In this document: in pieces, positions 44,497-53,477 of the stretch
Layout of the letters: the number at the start of each line of letters is the position of its first letter
Position numbering within the stretch: position 1 is the stretch's first letter
Assembly: GCA_021831785.1 (NCBI GenBank)
Contig: JAKBMB010000013.1
Span: 1-64,000 of the forward strand
Source of the DNA: Deltaproteobacteria bacterium
GTDB taxonomy: Bacteria; Desulfobacterota; Binatia; Binatales; Binataceae
Reading direction: 5' to 3'
DNA: 64,000 nt
Notes under the pieces: generated by a model
Told to the model about the DNA's origin: nothing
Database searches by the model: none
The model's input: the letters and a program-made list of their open reading frames with translations, nothing else
Made by a program: the position numbers and the translations under genes

Positions 44497-46092
44497 TTAG
44501 CCCTGGGGCGCCCGGCCGGTAAGCGCCTGCTGTTCCTGCGCAGCCTCGAGATCGCTCGGCGAGAGACCAAAATCGCCCGGAAAATGCCTAAGCGCGCTCA
44601 TCACCGGTAGCGGCGTCAGCCCGCCGAGCGCGCACAGCGAGCCGAATTTCATCGTCTCGCACAGCTCTTCGAGCAAAGCGATATTCGCTTCGCGCTCCAC
44701 GTTCTTCAGGATGCGCCCGATCACTTCCACCCCGCGGACCGAGCCGATTCGGCATGGCGTGCACTTGCCGCACGATTCGAGCGCGCAAAACTCCATCGCA
44801 TAGCGCGCCATCTCTGCCATATCCACCGTGTCGTCGAAGACGACGATGCCGCCGTGGCCCAGCAATCCGCCGCGGGCGGCCAGCGCTTCGTAGTCGAGCG
44901 GCGTGTCCAACTCGTTCTCCGGCAGGTAAGCGCCCAAAGGTCCCCCGACCTGCACCGCGCGCAACGGGCGCCCGCTCGCGGTGCCTCCGCCATAATCATA
45001 TATAATCTCGCGCAGCGTGACGCCGAAGCCCTTCTCGATAAGCCCGGGCCGCTTGACGTTGCCGGCCAACTGGATCGGCAGCGTCCCGCGCGAGCGGCCC
45101 ATGCCGTAGTCCTTATAGAAGCGGCCCCCTTTTTCAAGAACGATCGGCACCGTGGCAAACGTCACCAGGTTGTTAACGATGGTTGGTTTGCCGAACAGTC
45201 CTTCGACCGCCGGCACCGGCGGCCTGTAGCGCACCATCCCGCGCTTGCCCTCCAGGCTTTCAAGCATCGCGGTTTCTTCGCCGCAAATGTAGGAGCCGGC
45301 CCCAACGCGCACTTCGAGATCAAACCTCTTCGCGCTGCCCAGGACATCCTCGCCGAGGTAGCCGCGCTCGTAGGCGGCATCAATCGCGCGAACCAGGGCG
45401 CGATACGAATGGGGATATTCGGAGCGCAGGTAGACGTATCCCTGGGCGGCGCCGATGCAAACCGCTGCGATCGTCATCCCTTCGATCAGCACAAGGGGGT
45501 CGCCCTCCATGAGCATCCGATCGGCGAAGGTCCCCGAGTCGCCCTCGTCGGCGTTGCACACTACGTACTTTCGATCGGCGCTGGTCTCGAGCGCGGTCTT
45601 CCATTTGATGCCAGCGGGAAAAGCCGCGCCGCCGCGTCCCCTAAGCTCCGAAAGCGAAATCTCGTCAACTATTTGCGCCCCTGTCATCTCCAGCGCCCGC
45701 TTAAGGCCGCGGTATCCCCCATGCGCGAGATACGCGTCGAGCGACCCCGGGTCGGTTATCCCCACGCGGGCGAAGGTCAGGCGCTCCTGCTTTTTAAGGT
45801 ACGCAATCGCCTCGGTGAGACCCAGCCGGAGACGATGATCTTTGCCGTCGAGAAAACCGGCTTCGAACAGCGATTCTACATCCGCGCCGGTCACGGGACC
45901 GTACGCGACACGGCCTTGTGCCGTATCGACCTCGACCATCGGTTCGAGCCAGTAAAGGCCGCGCGAGCCGGTGCGGATGATGTGCGGCATCTCGCCACGC
46001 CGCGCGCCGTGCGCCTGCAGCGCGCGCGCGACCTCGCCGGCGCCGAGCGAAAGCGCGCCTGAGTCCTGCGGAACGTATATCGTCTCGCTCAT
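44497..46092 (-). CDS. fdsB: NAD-dependent formate dehydrogenase beta subunit (NuoF-like)
   Basis: 531 residues. Passes electrons from the alpha subunit to NAD through FMN. N-terminal thioredoxin-like/linker region, then LRGRGGAAFPAGIKWKTAL (NAD-binding Gly-rich), VVCNADEGDSGTFADRMLMEGDP and YVYLRSEYPHSYRAL (FMN), GAGSYICGEETAMLESLEGKRG, and the 4Fe-4S ESCGKCTPCRIGSVRGVEVI. It overlaps fdsG by 4 nt and precedes fdsA, with the REPIN in the gap. Confidence 0.93.
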   Translation of the reverse strand: MSETIYVPQDSGALSLGAGEVARALQAHGARRGEMPHIIRTGSRGLYWLEPMVEVDTAQGRVAYGPVTGADVESLFEAGFLDGKDHRLRLGLTEAIAYLKKQERLTFARVGITDPGSLDAYLAHGGYRGLKRALEMTGAQIVDEISLSELRGRGGAAFPAGIKWKTALETSADRKYVVCNADEGDSGTFADRMLMEGDPLVLIEGMTIAAVCIGAAQGYVYLRSEYPHSYRALVRAIDAAYERGYLGEDVLGSAKRFDLEVRVGAGSYICGEETAMLESLEGKRGMVRYRPPVPAVEGLFGKPTIVNNLVTFATVPIVLEKGGRFYKDYGMGRSRGTLPIQLAGNVKRPGLIEKGFGVTLREIIYDYGGGTASGRPLRAVQVGGPLGAYLPENELDTPLDYEALAARGGLLGHGGIVVFDDTVDMAEMARYAMEFCALESCGKCTPCRIGSVRGVEVIGRILKNVEREANIALLEELCETMKFGSLCALGGLTPLPVMSALRHFPGDFGLSPSDLEAAQEQQALTGRAPQG

Positions 46093-46571
46093 GAGCGGCG
46101 CCCCTCGAAACGCGCGAGCAACCGGTCGAAGCGCTGCGCTGTGACGCGCCCGTAAAGCTCTTCGTCGATCGTTATCGCGGGCGAGCAGGCGCAGTTCCCC
46201 AGGCAGTAGACCGCTTCCAGGGCGAACAAGCGGTCGTCGCTGGTTTGGCCGAAGTCAAGCTGCAATCTTCGCTTGATATGGGAAGCGAGCGCAACGGCGC
46301 CCATCGCCTGGCACGACTCGGCCCGGCAGACGCGGATTACGTGCTTGCCAGGGGGTTCGCTGCGAAAATCATGGTAGAAGCTGACTACGCCGTGCACTTC
46401 GGCCCGCGATAGGTTGAGGACTGCGGCGATGACCGGGATACCCTCGGCAGGAATGTATCCAAAACGCCCTTGCACCTCATGCAGGATCGGGAGCAAGGCT
46501 CCGGGTTTGTGCTTGAGTGAGAACGCGATTGAGCGGACCGCTTCTTTATCCCATTCCGGTTCGATAGCCAT
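46089..46571 (-). CDS. fdsG: NAD-dependent formate dehydrogenase gamma subunit (NuoE-like)
   Basis: 160 residues. A helical N-terminus (LLPILHEVQGRFGYIPAEGIPVIAAVLNLSRAEVHGVVSFYHDF) precedes a thioredoxin-like 2Fe-2S domain with CRAESCQAMG (Cx4C) and CLGNCACSPA (Cx3C). First gene of the fdsGBAD operon, overlapping fdsB by 4 nt. Confidence 0.92.
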   Translation of the reverse strand: MAIEPEWDKEAVRSIAFSLKHKPGALLPILHEVQGRFGYIPAEGIPVIAAVLNLSRAEVHGVVSFYHDFRSEPPGKHVIRVCRAESCQAMGAVALASHIKRRLQLDFGQTSDDRLFALEAVYCLGNCACSPAITIDEELYGRVTAQRFDRLLARFEGRRS

Positions 46572-46963
46572 GGGAGCCTTGACAGCGCCTTATCGTCCCC
46601 CGATGCAGACCCGAATGATCCGCTCCTCCCGATTCTCGCCCTATTATGCGAAGACCCATCGCATCAGGCCTTTTCCTCCGTCCGTCCACGCGGCCCGCCC
46701 ACGCTCGACGCGCGCGCAAAAGTGCGTTAGTCGATTTGAGCTACGCAACACCAAGCTTCGCCCCCCCACTCTCGCGTCGTTCGCTCACTCTGCATAACGA
46801 CACCTACTTTGCTTAATAATATCGGTTAATATGCCTTGCTTACAGTAGTTCGGCAAAGTCGCGGCCGGCCGGTCGGCTATCCGGTGACAGGGCTGCGCGC
46901 AGCGAACGGTAGCGCCGGCGCGTTTAGGCTCGGAGACACGCGCGCGCCGATCGGCCAAGCGAA
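46572..46963. other. Gene-free stretch upstream of fdsG
   Basis: No gene. An AT-rich patch at about 46795-46850 in otherwise GC-rich DNA is the likely promoter area for fdsG. Confidence 0.45.
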
Positions 46964-47827
46964 TCAGGAGCGGGTCGCGGCCCCGTCGCGCAGCGCCGCC
47001 GCATGATGCGCCACGTGGTCGGCCATGAAGGTCGAGACGAAATAATAGCTGTGGTCGTACCCGGGCCTTAGGCGCAGGCTTAATCGCTGCCCAGCTTTAG
47101 CGCAGGCCGCTTCGAGCAGCTCGGGTTTCAACTGTTGCTTTAAGAATTGATCAGCTTCTCCTTGGTCGACCAGCAGCACGCCCGGAAAACGCGCGCCGTC
47201 CTCCAAGAGCGCCGTGGCGTCATAGCGTCTGGCGGCGCGAAGGTCACCGCCGAGGTATCCCGAAAAAGCCTTGTGACCCCACGGACATTGAAGCGGCGCG
47301 GCGATCGGCGCAAAAGCGGAAATCGAAGCGTAGCGCTGCGGGTTTTTGAGGCCTATCGTCAGCGCGCCGTGACCACCCATCGAATGGCCGAAGATTCCCT
47401 GGCGGCTGCGGTCAGCCGAAAAGTTGTCCCCGATTAGCTCCGGCAATTCCTCCGTCACGTACCTGTACATGCGGTAGTTTTTCGACCACGGTTCGACCGT
47501 GGCGTCGAGGTAAAAGCCCGCGCCGGTGCCGAAGTCCCAGTCGGTGTCTTCGCCCGCAATTCCGGCTCCGCGCGGGCTGGCGTCCGGCGCGACCAGCATC
47601 AGCCCGTGCTCGGCGGCCAGGCGCTGCGCGCCGCCCTTGATGAAGAAAGTTTCCTCGGTGCAGGTCAGCCCGGCAAGGTAAGTCAAAACCGGGACCGCAC
47701 CGGCTTTAGCCTGCGGGGGACGATACACGCCCAACCGCATCGTCGTGCCGGTAGCCTGGCTCGAATGTTCGTAAAAGCCTTGGATTCCTCCGAAGCAAGC
47801 GTGCTCGCTCAGCACTTTCAGTGTCAT
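46964..47827 (-). CDS. fghA: S-formylglutathione hydrolase
   Basis: 287 residues, alpha/beta-hydrolase of the esterase D family. Hydrolyses S-formylglutathione, made by FrmA, to formate and glutathione. Nucleophile Ser in GIFGHSMGGHGAL; Asp in LLVDQGEADQFL; His in GYDHSYYFVSTF. LTYLAGLTCTEETFFIKGGAQRLAAEHG is the family's substrate-side signature. It lies on the same strand as the formate dehydrogenase operon, which takes its product. Confidence 0.93.
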   Translation of the reverse strand: MTLKVLSEHACFGGIQGFYEHSSQATGTTMRLGVYRPPQAKAGAVPVLTYLAGLTCTEETFFIKGGAQRLAAEHGLMLVAPDASPRGAGIAGEDTDWDFGTGAGFYLDATVEPWSKNYRMYRYVTEELPELIGDNFSADRSRQGIFGHSMGGHGALTIGLKNPQRYASISAFAPIAAPLQCPWGHKAFSGYLGGDLRAARRYDATALLEDGARFPGVLLVDQGEADQFLKQQLKPELLEAACAKAGQRLSLRLRPGYDHSYYFVSTFMADHVAHHAAALRDGAATRS

Positions 47828-48060
47828 AGCGTCTCGCCATCCATACGAACTCGGTCATCGAACCATCATTGGTGAGCATGCATAGGCCCCTGGCGCGCCG
47901 CAAGCCCCAGGCCACGGATGCGTTCATCGCTCGGGGCATTATATCGCGTGAAACGGCGCACTCGCGACCCGCCCCCGCCGGCGCGTTTCGGAGCGCTTTG
48001 CGCTGACGCGACCTACGTTGTCCGTGTCGACTCGCCTAGGCGCGCCGGCTCAGCATGATC

Positions 48061-48094
48061 GCCTCGCGAGCCGCACCAGCTCGGCTCGCGAGGC
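48061..48094 (-). terminator. Strong hairpin after the PQQ dehydrogenase gene
   Basis: Arms 48061-48073 (GCCTCGCGAGCCG) and 48082-48094 are perfect 13-bp complements with an 8-nt loop, 18 nt past the stop. No U-tract follows, so it may stop transcription with Rho or protect the 3' end. Confidence 0.6.
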
Positions 48095-48111
48095 GGTGTC
48101 AGACAGAGCGT

Positions 48112-49797
48112 TCACTTCAGGGCGAAAATCGCCACGGTATCGCCATACGCGTAGGCTAGCTGGAAGCTGCCTCCCGCCGCCACCGCGACGTACTGTTTGC
48201 CCGCCACCGCGTAAGTCACCGGAGGCGCATTGACGCCCGCGCCCAGGTAAAAGCGCCACAACATGGCGCCGGTCCTGGCGTTAAAGGCATCGAAGCTGCC
48301 GTCGCCCTCGCCGGTAAACACAAGGTTGCCGGCGGTGGCCAGAGCGCCGCCGATCATCGGCTCAGGGGCGTGATACTGCCAGGCAACTCTGCCGTTGTCC
48401 ACGTTGATCGCCGTGAACGTGCCGTCCTGAATGCTCTTAGCGCCGGAGGCGTTGAAGAACGCGCTGCCAAGCTTCATGTGGCCCGGGACGAACGGCGAAG
48501 TCACCGTGGTAAAGGTCATTAGCTGGTCCATGCCCAACACGTAGACCATATGTGTCAGCGGCGAAAAGGCGGGCGGCGACCACTCGCTGCCGCCGTTAGC
48601 GCCGGGCAGGATGTCTACGCCGGTCTTGGTCGGCGGCATCATGAAGTTTTTGGACTGGATCACGAAGGGCTGGGACTTCCTAATCAGTTGTCCGTTGCGG
48701 CGGTCCACGATATAGAAAAATCCCGTCTTCCCCGCTTCGCCGGCCGCGGGAATGCGTCTGCCGCGGTCGTTGACATCGAACAGCATAACATTGCTGACAG
48801 CGTCATAGTCCCATACGTCGTGCGGCACTTCCTGGTAATACCAGGCGAGTTCACCGTTGCTCGCGTGCAAGGCGACGATCGAGTCGGTGTAGAGGTTGTC
48901 GCCCTGCCTGACCGAGCCGTCCATGTCAGGGTTGGGATTTCCGACCGCGAAGATCACCAGGTCCTGCTGCGGGTCTATCGCCGGCGTGGTCCACACCATG
49001 CCGCCACCGGACTTCCACGATTCGCCGGACCAGCTCGCCGGGTTCGTCGAGTTCCAACGCCAGATGGGACGGCCGGAGTTGGCGTCGTAAGCCGCGACAA
49101 AGCCGCGGATCGGCCACTCGCCGCCCGAGCTCCCCACGATCACCATCCCCTTGTAGACCTGCGGGGTCATGGTCTCGGAGTACCCGGCCATGGGTTCGGC
49201 CACCTGCTGCTCCCACAGCATCTTGCCGTCGGCGGCGTCGATCGCCACCAACTTGGCATCCAGCGTCCCCAGGTAAAGCTTGCCGTAGGCAGCCGCTACG
49301 CCCCGGTTGACCGGCCCGCAGCAAAACTTCATCGACCCGAGGCGATGAGCGTGCGACCAAAGGGTAATTCCGGTCTTCGCGTCAAGCGCCATGATTTTCA
49401 TGTAACCGTTGACCATCGGCGTGGTGATGTACATCACGCCGTTGATCACCAAGGGCGTAGTCTCGAAGCTCGCGGTCATCCCGGTCTGCACGATCGCCAC
49501 GGGAGCCAGCCTGCGGACGTTGCGGTCGTCGACCTGCCGCAGTTCGGAAAAGCGCTGGTTCGAATAGTTGGCGCCATGAATCACCCAGTTCGCGCCGTCC
49601 CGGCCCGCGTTCATCAGCATCTGGTCCGTCACGCGGACCGCCTGGGGATTAGCCAGCGGAACGTTGATCGCCACCGTATGCGCAGAACCAGATTCGCCTT
49701 GCGCAAGCGCGGTCCCGCAGACCGCGGCCAGCAGCAGCGCTCCGGCGCCGGCGCACAAAAGTCCCACAAACCCGAGCCTATATCTAGGTCGTCCCAT
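48112..49797 (-). CDS. PQQ-dependent alcohol dehydrogenase with lanthanide-type metal site (XoxF/ExaF-like)
   Basis: 561 residues from ATG 49797 (GGGGGGAG upstream); signal peptide ending around ALAQG. Eight-bladed quinoprotein propeller with repeated W-docking motifs (AIDAADGKMLWEQ, AYDANSGRPIWRW). Vicinal Cys159-160 (KFCCG) form the disulfide ring over PQQ. Metal ligands: Glu227 in GGEW, Asn287 in GNPNPD, catalytic Asp330 in DVWDYD, plus Asp332, the extra acidic residue that marks lanthanide-dependent XoxF/ExaF enzymes; calcium types have Ala/Ser/Thr there. A periplasmic enzyme oxidising methanol or another alcohol to aldehyde and passing electrons to cytochrome c. The alcohol specificity is not visible. 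Confidence 0.85.
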   Translation of the reverse strand: MGRPRYRLGFVGLLCAGAGALLLAAVCGTALAQGESGSAHTVAINVPLANPQAVRVTDQMLMNAGRDGANWVIHGANYSNQRFSELRQVDDRNVRRLAPVAIVQTGMTASFETTPLVINGVMYITTPMVNGYMKIMALDAKTGITLWSHAHRLGSMKFCCGPVNRGVAAAYGKLYLGTLDAKLVAIDAADGKMLWEQQVAEPMAGYSETMTPQVYKGMVIVGSSGGEWPIRGFVAAYDANSGRPIWRWNSTNPASWSGESWKSGGGMVWTTPAIDPQQDLVIFAVGNPNPDMDGSVRQGDNLYTDSIVALHASNGELAWYYQEVPHDVWDYDAVSNVMLFDVNDRGRRIPAAGEAGKTGFFYIVDRRNGQLIRKSQPFVIQSKNFMMPPTKTGVDILPGANGGSEWSPPAFSPLTHMVYVLGMDQLMTFTTVTSPFVPGHMKLGSAFFNASGAKSIQDGTFTAINVDNGRVAWQYHAPEPMIGGALATAGNLVFTGEGDGSFDAFNARTGAMLWRFYLGAGVNAPPVTYAVAGKQYVAVAAGGSFQLAYAYGDTVAIFALK

Positions 49798-49863
49798 TAT
49801 GCTCCCCCCTTTTATGGTCAATTAGCCCCCTGCCGGCCGCTAGTCGGCGCTTGAACTTCGTCG

Positions 49864-50490
49864 CTATCGCCCGCTCTCGCCGGTTTGCTTGTCATCCGCG
49901 CCGGGAAAAGGCAGCAGCTTCACTCTTCCGAGCGCGGCTGACGAGAACGGAGTCGAGCCGGACGGGTAATGGTTGCGGTAAAGGATATACGTGAATATCA
50001 GCTCGTACTCATCTTTGCCAAGCCTGCCCGGGTTATCATACGGCATTTGCGTGGCGATAAATCCAAATAACTGCGTGGCCGTAATCTTGTTAAACTCGAC
50101 GTCGTTCTTGAACACGTCCCCCGCCAAAGGCGGTCCGGAAAGCCCTTCTAGATTTGTCCCATGACAAGCGGCGCAGTGCTGGGCGAACAGCCCCTCACCG
50201 GTTTTCGCCTGCTCAACGGTATAGTAGCCGCTGGCGCCGCTGTTGGCGATGCGACTCGCGTCAGCTTGAAGAACGCTGGCGGGCGCTGCCTGAGCGCAGG
50301 TGATGCCAACGAGGAAACACCAAGCCGCGACAAGTCCGGCATGAACCAACCGCCGTCCTGTTGCGAGCGTCTGCGGACCTGCCCGACGCCTTGGTCGCCG
50401 AGGTCGGTCCGGCGCGATCTTCGTACGTGGACTATCCGCCCAGTCACCTTTCGCAATCGGCGAAAAACCCCTAATCAAACTTGGCAACAC
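49864..50490 (-). CDS. c-type cytochrome, probable electron acceptor of the PQQ dehydrogenase
   Basis: Up to 208 residues; the true start is probably later, for example TTG at 50349, just before the signal-like LVHAGLVAAWCFLVGITCAQA. One haem site CAACH after GEGLFAQH, and a distal Met candidate in ATQMPYDNPGRLGKDEYELIFTYIL. Single-haem XoxG/cytochrome c-L-type role is inferred from its place 66 nt upstream of the PQQ dehydrogenase on the same strand. It would take electrons from PQQ to the respiratory chain in the periplasm. Confidence 0.82.
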   Translation of the reverse strand: MLPSLIRGFSPIAKGDWADSPRTKIAPDRPRRPRRRAGPQTLATGRRLVHAGLVAAWCFLVGITCAQAAPASVLQADASRIANSGASGYYTVEQAKTGEGLFAQHCAACHGTNLEGLSGPPLAGDVFKNDVEFNKITATQLFGFIATQMPYDNPGRLGKDEYELIFTYILYRNHYPSGSTPFSSAALGRVKLLPFPGADDKQTGESGR

Positions 50491-50841
50491 TTTTGCTAGT
50501 CTAGGGAGCGCTTAGGGAACAGCGTTTTTCATAAACTAACGAGGTTGGCGTGTCAAGAATTGGCCGCTCTCGCATTGCTTGCCGGCGCCGATTCGGTGCT
50601 CGCGCGCTCCGCGCTGAAGCAACAGAGCTAGATCGGGGCTGCCAGCGCCGCGCGAGGAGCGCCGCCTATCGCGAAGCGTGCAGCCTTGTTTACGGATCGA
50701 AGCGCGTGCTAAACAGGCCGTGAGATTCGCGCCTGTCGCGCTTGGCCGACGCGGGTTCGCCGGTCCGCCGTTTCCAGCCCTAATCCGGTAATCCACGCAA
50801 CGCCGGGCGAGCATGATTTGGTGAGAGAGATTGCTTGGCGC
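50491..50841. other. Gene-free stretch upstream of the cytochrome gene
   Basis: No gene in 351 bases; likely holds the promoter of the cytochrome-PQQ dehydrogenase operon. Confidence 0.4.
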
Positions 50842-50919
50842 GCCCCCTTAGCTCAGTTAGGATAGAGCACAGGATTCCTAATCCTGGGGCCGTGGGTTCG
50901 AATCCCGCAGGGGGCGCCA
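50842..50919 (+). tRNA. tRNA-Arg (anticodon CCU)
   Basis: Acceptor GCCCCCT/AGGGGGC, D stem GCTC/GAGC, anticodon stem CAGGA/TCCTG around loop TTCCTAA (anticodon CCT), T stem GTGGG/CCCGC with loop TTCGAAT, discriminator G and encoded CCA (50917-50919). It reads AGG codons. tRNA genes of this type are common integration sites, and the following 9 kb is accessory-like. Confidence 0.93.
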
Positions 50920-51214
50920 GTTTTCCCGCGAGCCGATGTTTCGAGATGTCAAGTTCCGCACGTCGTGACTTTGGCTCAACTTGGGCTGTGTGACGACATC
51001 CCGATACCGCTCGAGGCTGAAAGATGAAGAGCCCCACGCACCGAAGCAAGCTGAAGCCGCGCGCGAGCACGCTATGAGAGCAGGTCTAGAAACGGGCTGT
51101 GATGTGGCCCTTCGGACGTTGGCTTTCGCGGCTTTCGCGAAATCGCCCATTCGCTTGATTGGGGCTTCCCTCTCTCCCATGTATGCGGAAAACATCGTAC
51201 GCTGATTCAACCAT

Positions 51215-51780
51215 ATGGCTGAGCAGACACAGGAGATCACACGGATCGCGGTTCCGGCATTGGACGCGATTTTGGGCAAGGATTTTCGTGTCCTCGACAG
51301 CGGCTTCGTTCGCGTCGTGGACTACATGGGCAGCGACGATGCCATTGTCCAAGCAGCGCGTGTCTCTTACGGTCGAGGCACGAAGCGCATTCGTGAGGAT
51401 CGAGGGCTGATCCGATTCTTGATGCGGCATCGGCATACGACCCCTTTCGAGATGTGCGAGATCAAGCTTCACGTTCGAGCACCGATGGACTGCTGGCGGC
51501 AGTGGATTCGGCATCGGACGGCGAACGTGAACGAGTACTCCACCCGATACTCCGTAGCGATAGAGGCGGCCCAGCTGACGCCTCCCGATGCTTGGCGAAC
51601 GCAAGCCACACAGAACCGGCAGGGTTCAGGCGCAGCGATCGACACGTCGGTCGGAGCGGCCCTGTCTGCGCGAGAGGAAGAGCTCCATCGGCTGGCTCGC
51701 GAAGTTTACGAGGAGAGGCTTTCGAAGGGTGTCGCCCGTGAACAGGCCCGCAAAGACCTCCCGCTCTCCACCTACACAGT
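51215..51780 (+). pseudogene. thyX: Truncated FAD-dependent thymidylate synthase (thyX 5' part)
   Basis: About 188 residues look like ThyX: ARVSYGRGTKRIREDRGLIRFLMRHRHTTPFEMCEIKLHVRAPMDCWRQWIRHRTANVNEYSTRYS (the RHRxxS region is present as RHRTANVNEYS), then LSKGVAREQARKDLPLSTYT. After LSTYT the family should continue with the substrate-binding C-terminal ~60 residues, but here the sequence changes abruptly at about 51780. The frame drifts on to 52135 through unrelated sequence. The missing part carries active-site residues, so the product is probably inactive. Confidence 0.78.
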
Positions 51781-52244
51781 TCGCTGCGGTGACCGCGGAG
51801 ATTCAAGCTTCAGGCATCACGATAATCAACGGCACCCCACCGAGAGCAGAAAATCAGTGGCGGAAGGATGCCATTCGGCAGCTGAACGGTATCGACTCTC
51901 TCAGGGAAAAGGAAGAATTCGATACCAGTACGTTCGATTACCGCGAGACGCTCAGGCTCCTATTGGACCTCTACGGGAGATACGGTGCCACCCAGAAGAT
52001 TGTCGTCTCGCCAACGGGCAGCAAGATGCAATCTGTTGCGGTCGGACTGGCATGCGGGTTTCTGAGGGATCTCCAAGTCGTGTATCCCACACCGCAATCG
52101 TTTCCCACGCCGTCGAACTACACAACTGGGGTTAGTAACGTCTATCAACTATCTTTGTCGGCGTTCGCCGCCGTTCCAACGACGGTCGGCGCTTACGATG
52201 TAGGACTCGGTCAAGGATTGGAACGGAGCGATGCAGCCGGTTGA
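51781..52244 (+). pseudogene. 3' remnant of an unrelated gene joined to thyX
   Basis: In the frame that stops at 52244, FAAVTAEIQASGITIINGTPPRAENQWRKDAIRQLNGI leads to LLLDLYGRYGATQKIVVSPTGSKMQSVAVGLACGFLRDLQVVYPTPQSF. This has the composition and strand-turn-helix rhythm of a real protein C-terminus with a Rossmann-like VVSPTGSKMQ turn. It has no start of its own and begins exactly where thyX ends, so a deletion probably fused two genes. I do not recognise the family. Confidence 0.55.
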
Positions 52245-52453
52245 GGCTTTCCGTCGTACTCATCTGCGTGTTCGCACCGCGAATGCCTACATTCAGAGGT
52301 ATGCGCCGCACGCCACCCTTACGGCGCCCTTGCACCTTGGTGTGATTCCAAAGGAATCGGATTGCGGGCCAAAATCAACGCTGGTGTGTTCAGCCGTCGT
52401 TGGATGCGGACATTGTTCTCTTTTCCCGGTGCGGCTCAGATGTGTCGAACACA

Positions 52454-52834
52454 TCAGAGAGACGATGCGGGCTTGGGCCTTTCAATGTGGACGACTCTTT
52501 TGCCACCTTGTTCGAAGGCGTGCAATGCAGCTAGCTTCACAGCGCTCTCCTTCAGCGTGCCCTGGGCCGCAATCGCATAGCGACGATAGATCGATTCCGT
52601 GGGATGGCCGACCATCGCCATAGCGGCCGAGCGGGGAGCGCCAGCGCGGTCTAGATTGCGGACCGTCGTACGGCGGAAGTCGTGTGGAATCTTCCCGGCC
52701 GGTCCAGCGCTTCGCTTGCGTAGCACAAGCCTGATCGGAGCAGCGGTAAGCCAACGCATGCGCAAACCGTCGAGGAGGTCCGCGACCCGATGAGGGCGTA
52801 GCAGGCTGCTCCCCATTCGCTCTCGAAGCGTCAC
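52454..52834 (-). pseudogene. C-terminal fragment of a tyrosine recombinase
   Basis: KIPHDFRRTTVRNLDRAGAPRSAAMAMVGHPTESIYRRYAIA contains the HxxR and (G)H...Y end of an integrase catalytic domain, followed by a helical tail. The N-terminal domains and the first Arg motif are absent; the residues before IPHDF do not fit. A relic of an older element near tRNA-Arg. Confidence 0.7.
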
Positions 52835-52859
52835 ACGCGCCGGCCTTCTCGCCTCCTCT

Positions 52860-53477
52860 TAGTCGGCACCGCCTACAACCGCGAAGCTCCGTCCCCTTGG
52901 ACGAATCGAGCAGGGCGATAACCGTTGCGTTAACCGCGCCCTAACCAAACAACCACGGCCGGCCTCGATACTCTCGCCGCGTCGTCATAAGACTGGTTCC
53001 TGTCGGCTGCTCCGCCTATCTCTTAAGAAGCATTGGAGATCGTGGCGGGATGTCTAATCACGGGCGGGGAGAACAGCGGTGCGCAAATTTGGCGGAAATT
53101 CGCGGGGCCGTGCGCGTTGGGAGGCGGCGCGGCCCCAGGTTTTCGCATGGTTTATATCCCTTTCTCGGACAATTTTTCGGACATCCCCATCCATGCCCTC
53201 GCGCTTCAATCGCCGCCGCCCCGGCAAAAGCCCGCAACTTGCGCAAGGCGCATGCTCAAGAGATGCGCCATCGCCCCAGCGCGGTCGGCCGCGAAAGGCC
53301 AGGCCACGCGGCGGCCGGCGGCGCGCCCCCCGCACGGAGCACGCAGGGACGGCCGACCGCGGCGCGTCGTCGCGCGCGCGGCGCGGAGTTCCGCGCGCTA
53401 CAGCCGGCGGCGCGAAGCCTGTCTGCGCTGGGCGCCGCGGCGCGCAAGGCACCCGCAGCCCCCTTGCGCAAAGCGCT
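52860..53477. other. Gene-free, extremely GC-rich stretch
   Basis: Several long overlapping open frames on both strands arise from the GC content; they are Arg/Ala/Pro-rich without domains, so none is reported as a gene. Confidence 0.45.
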
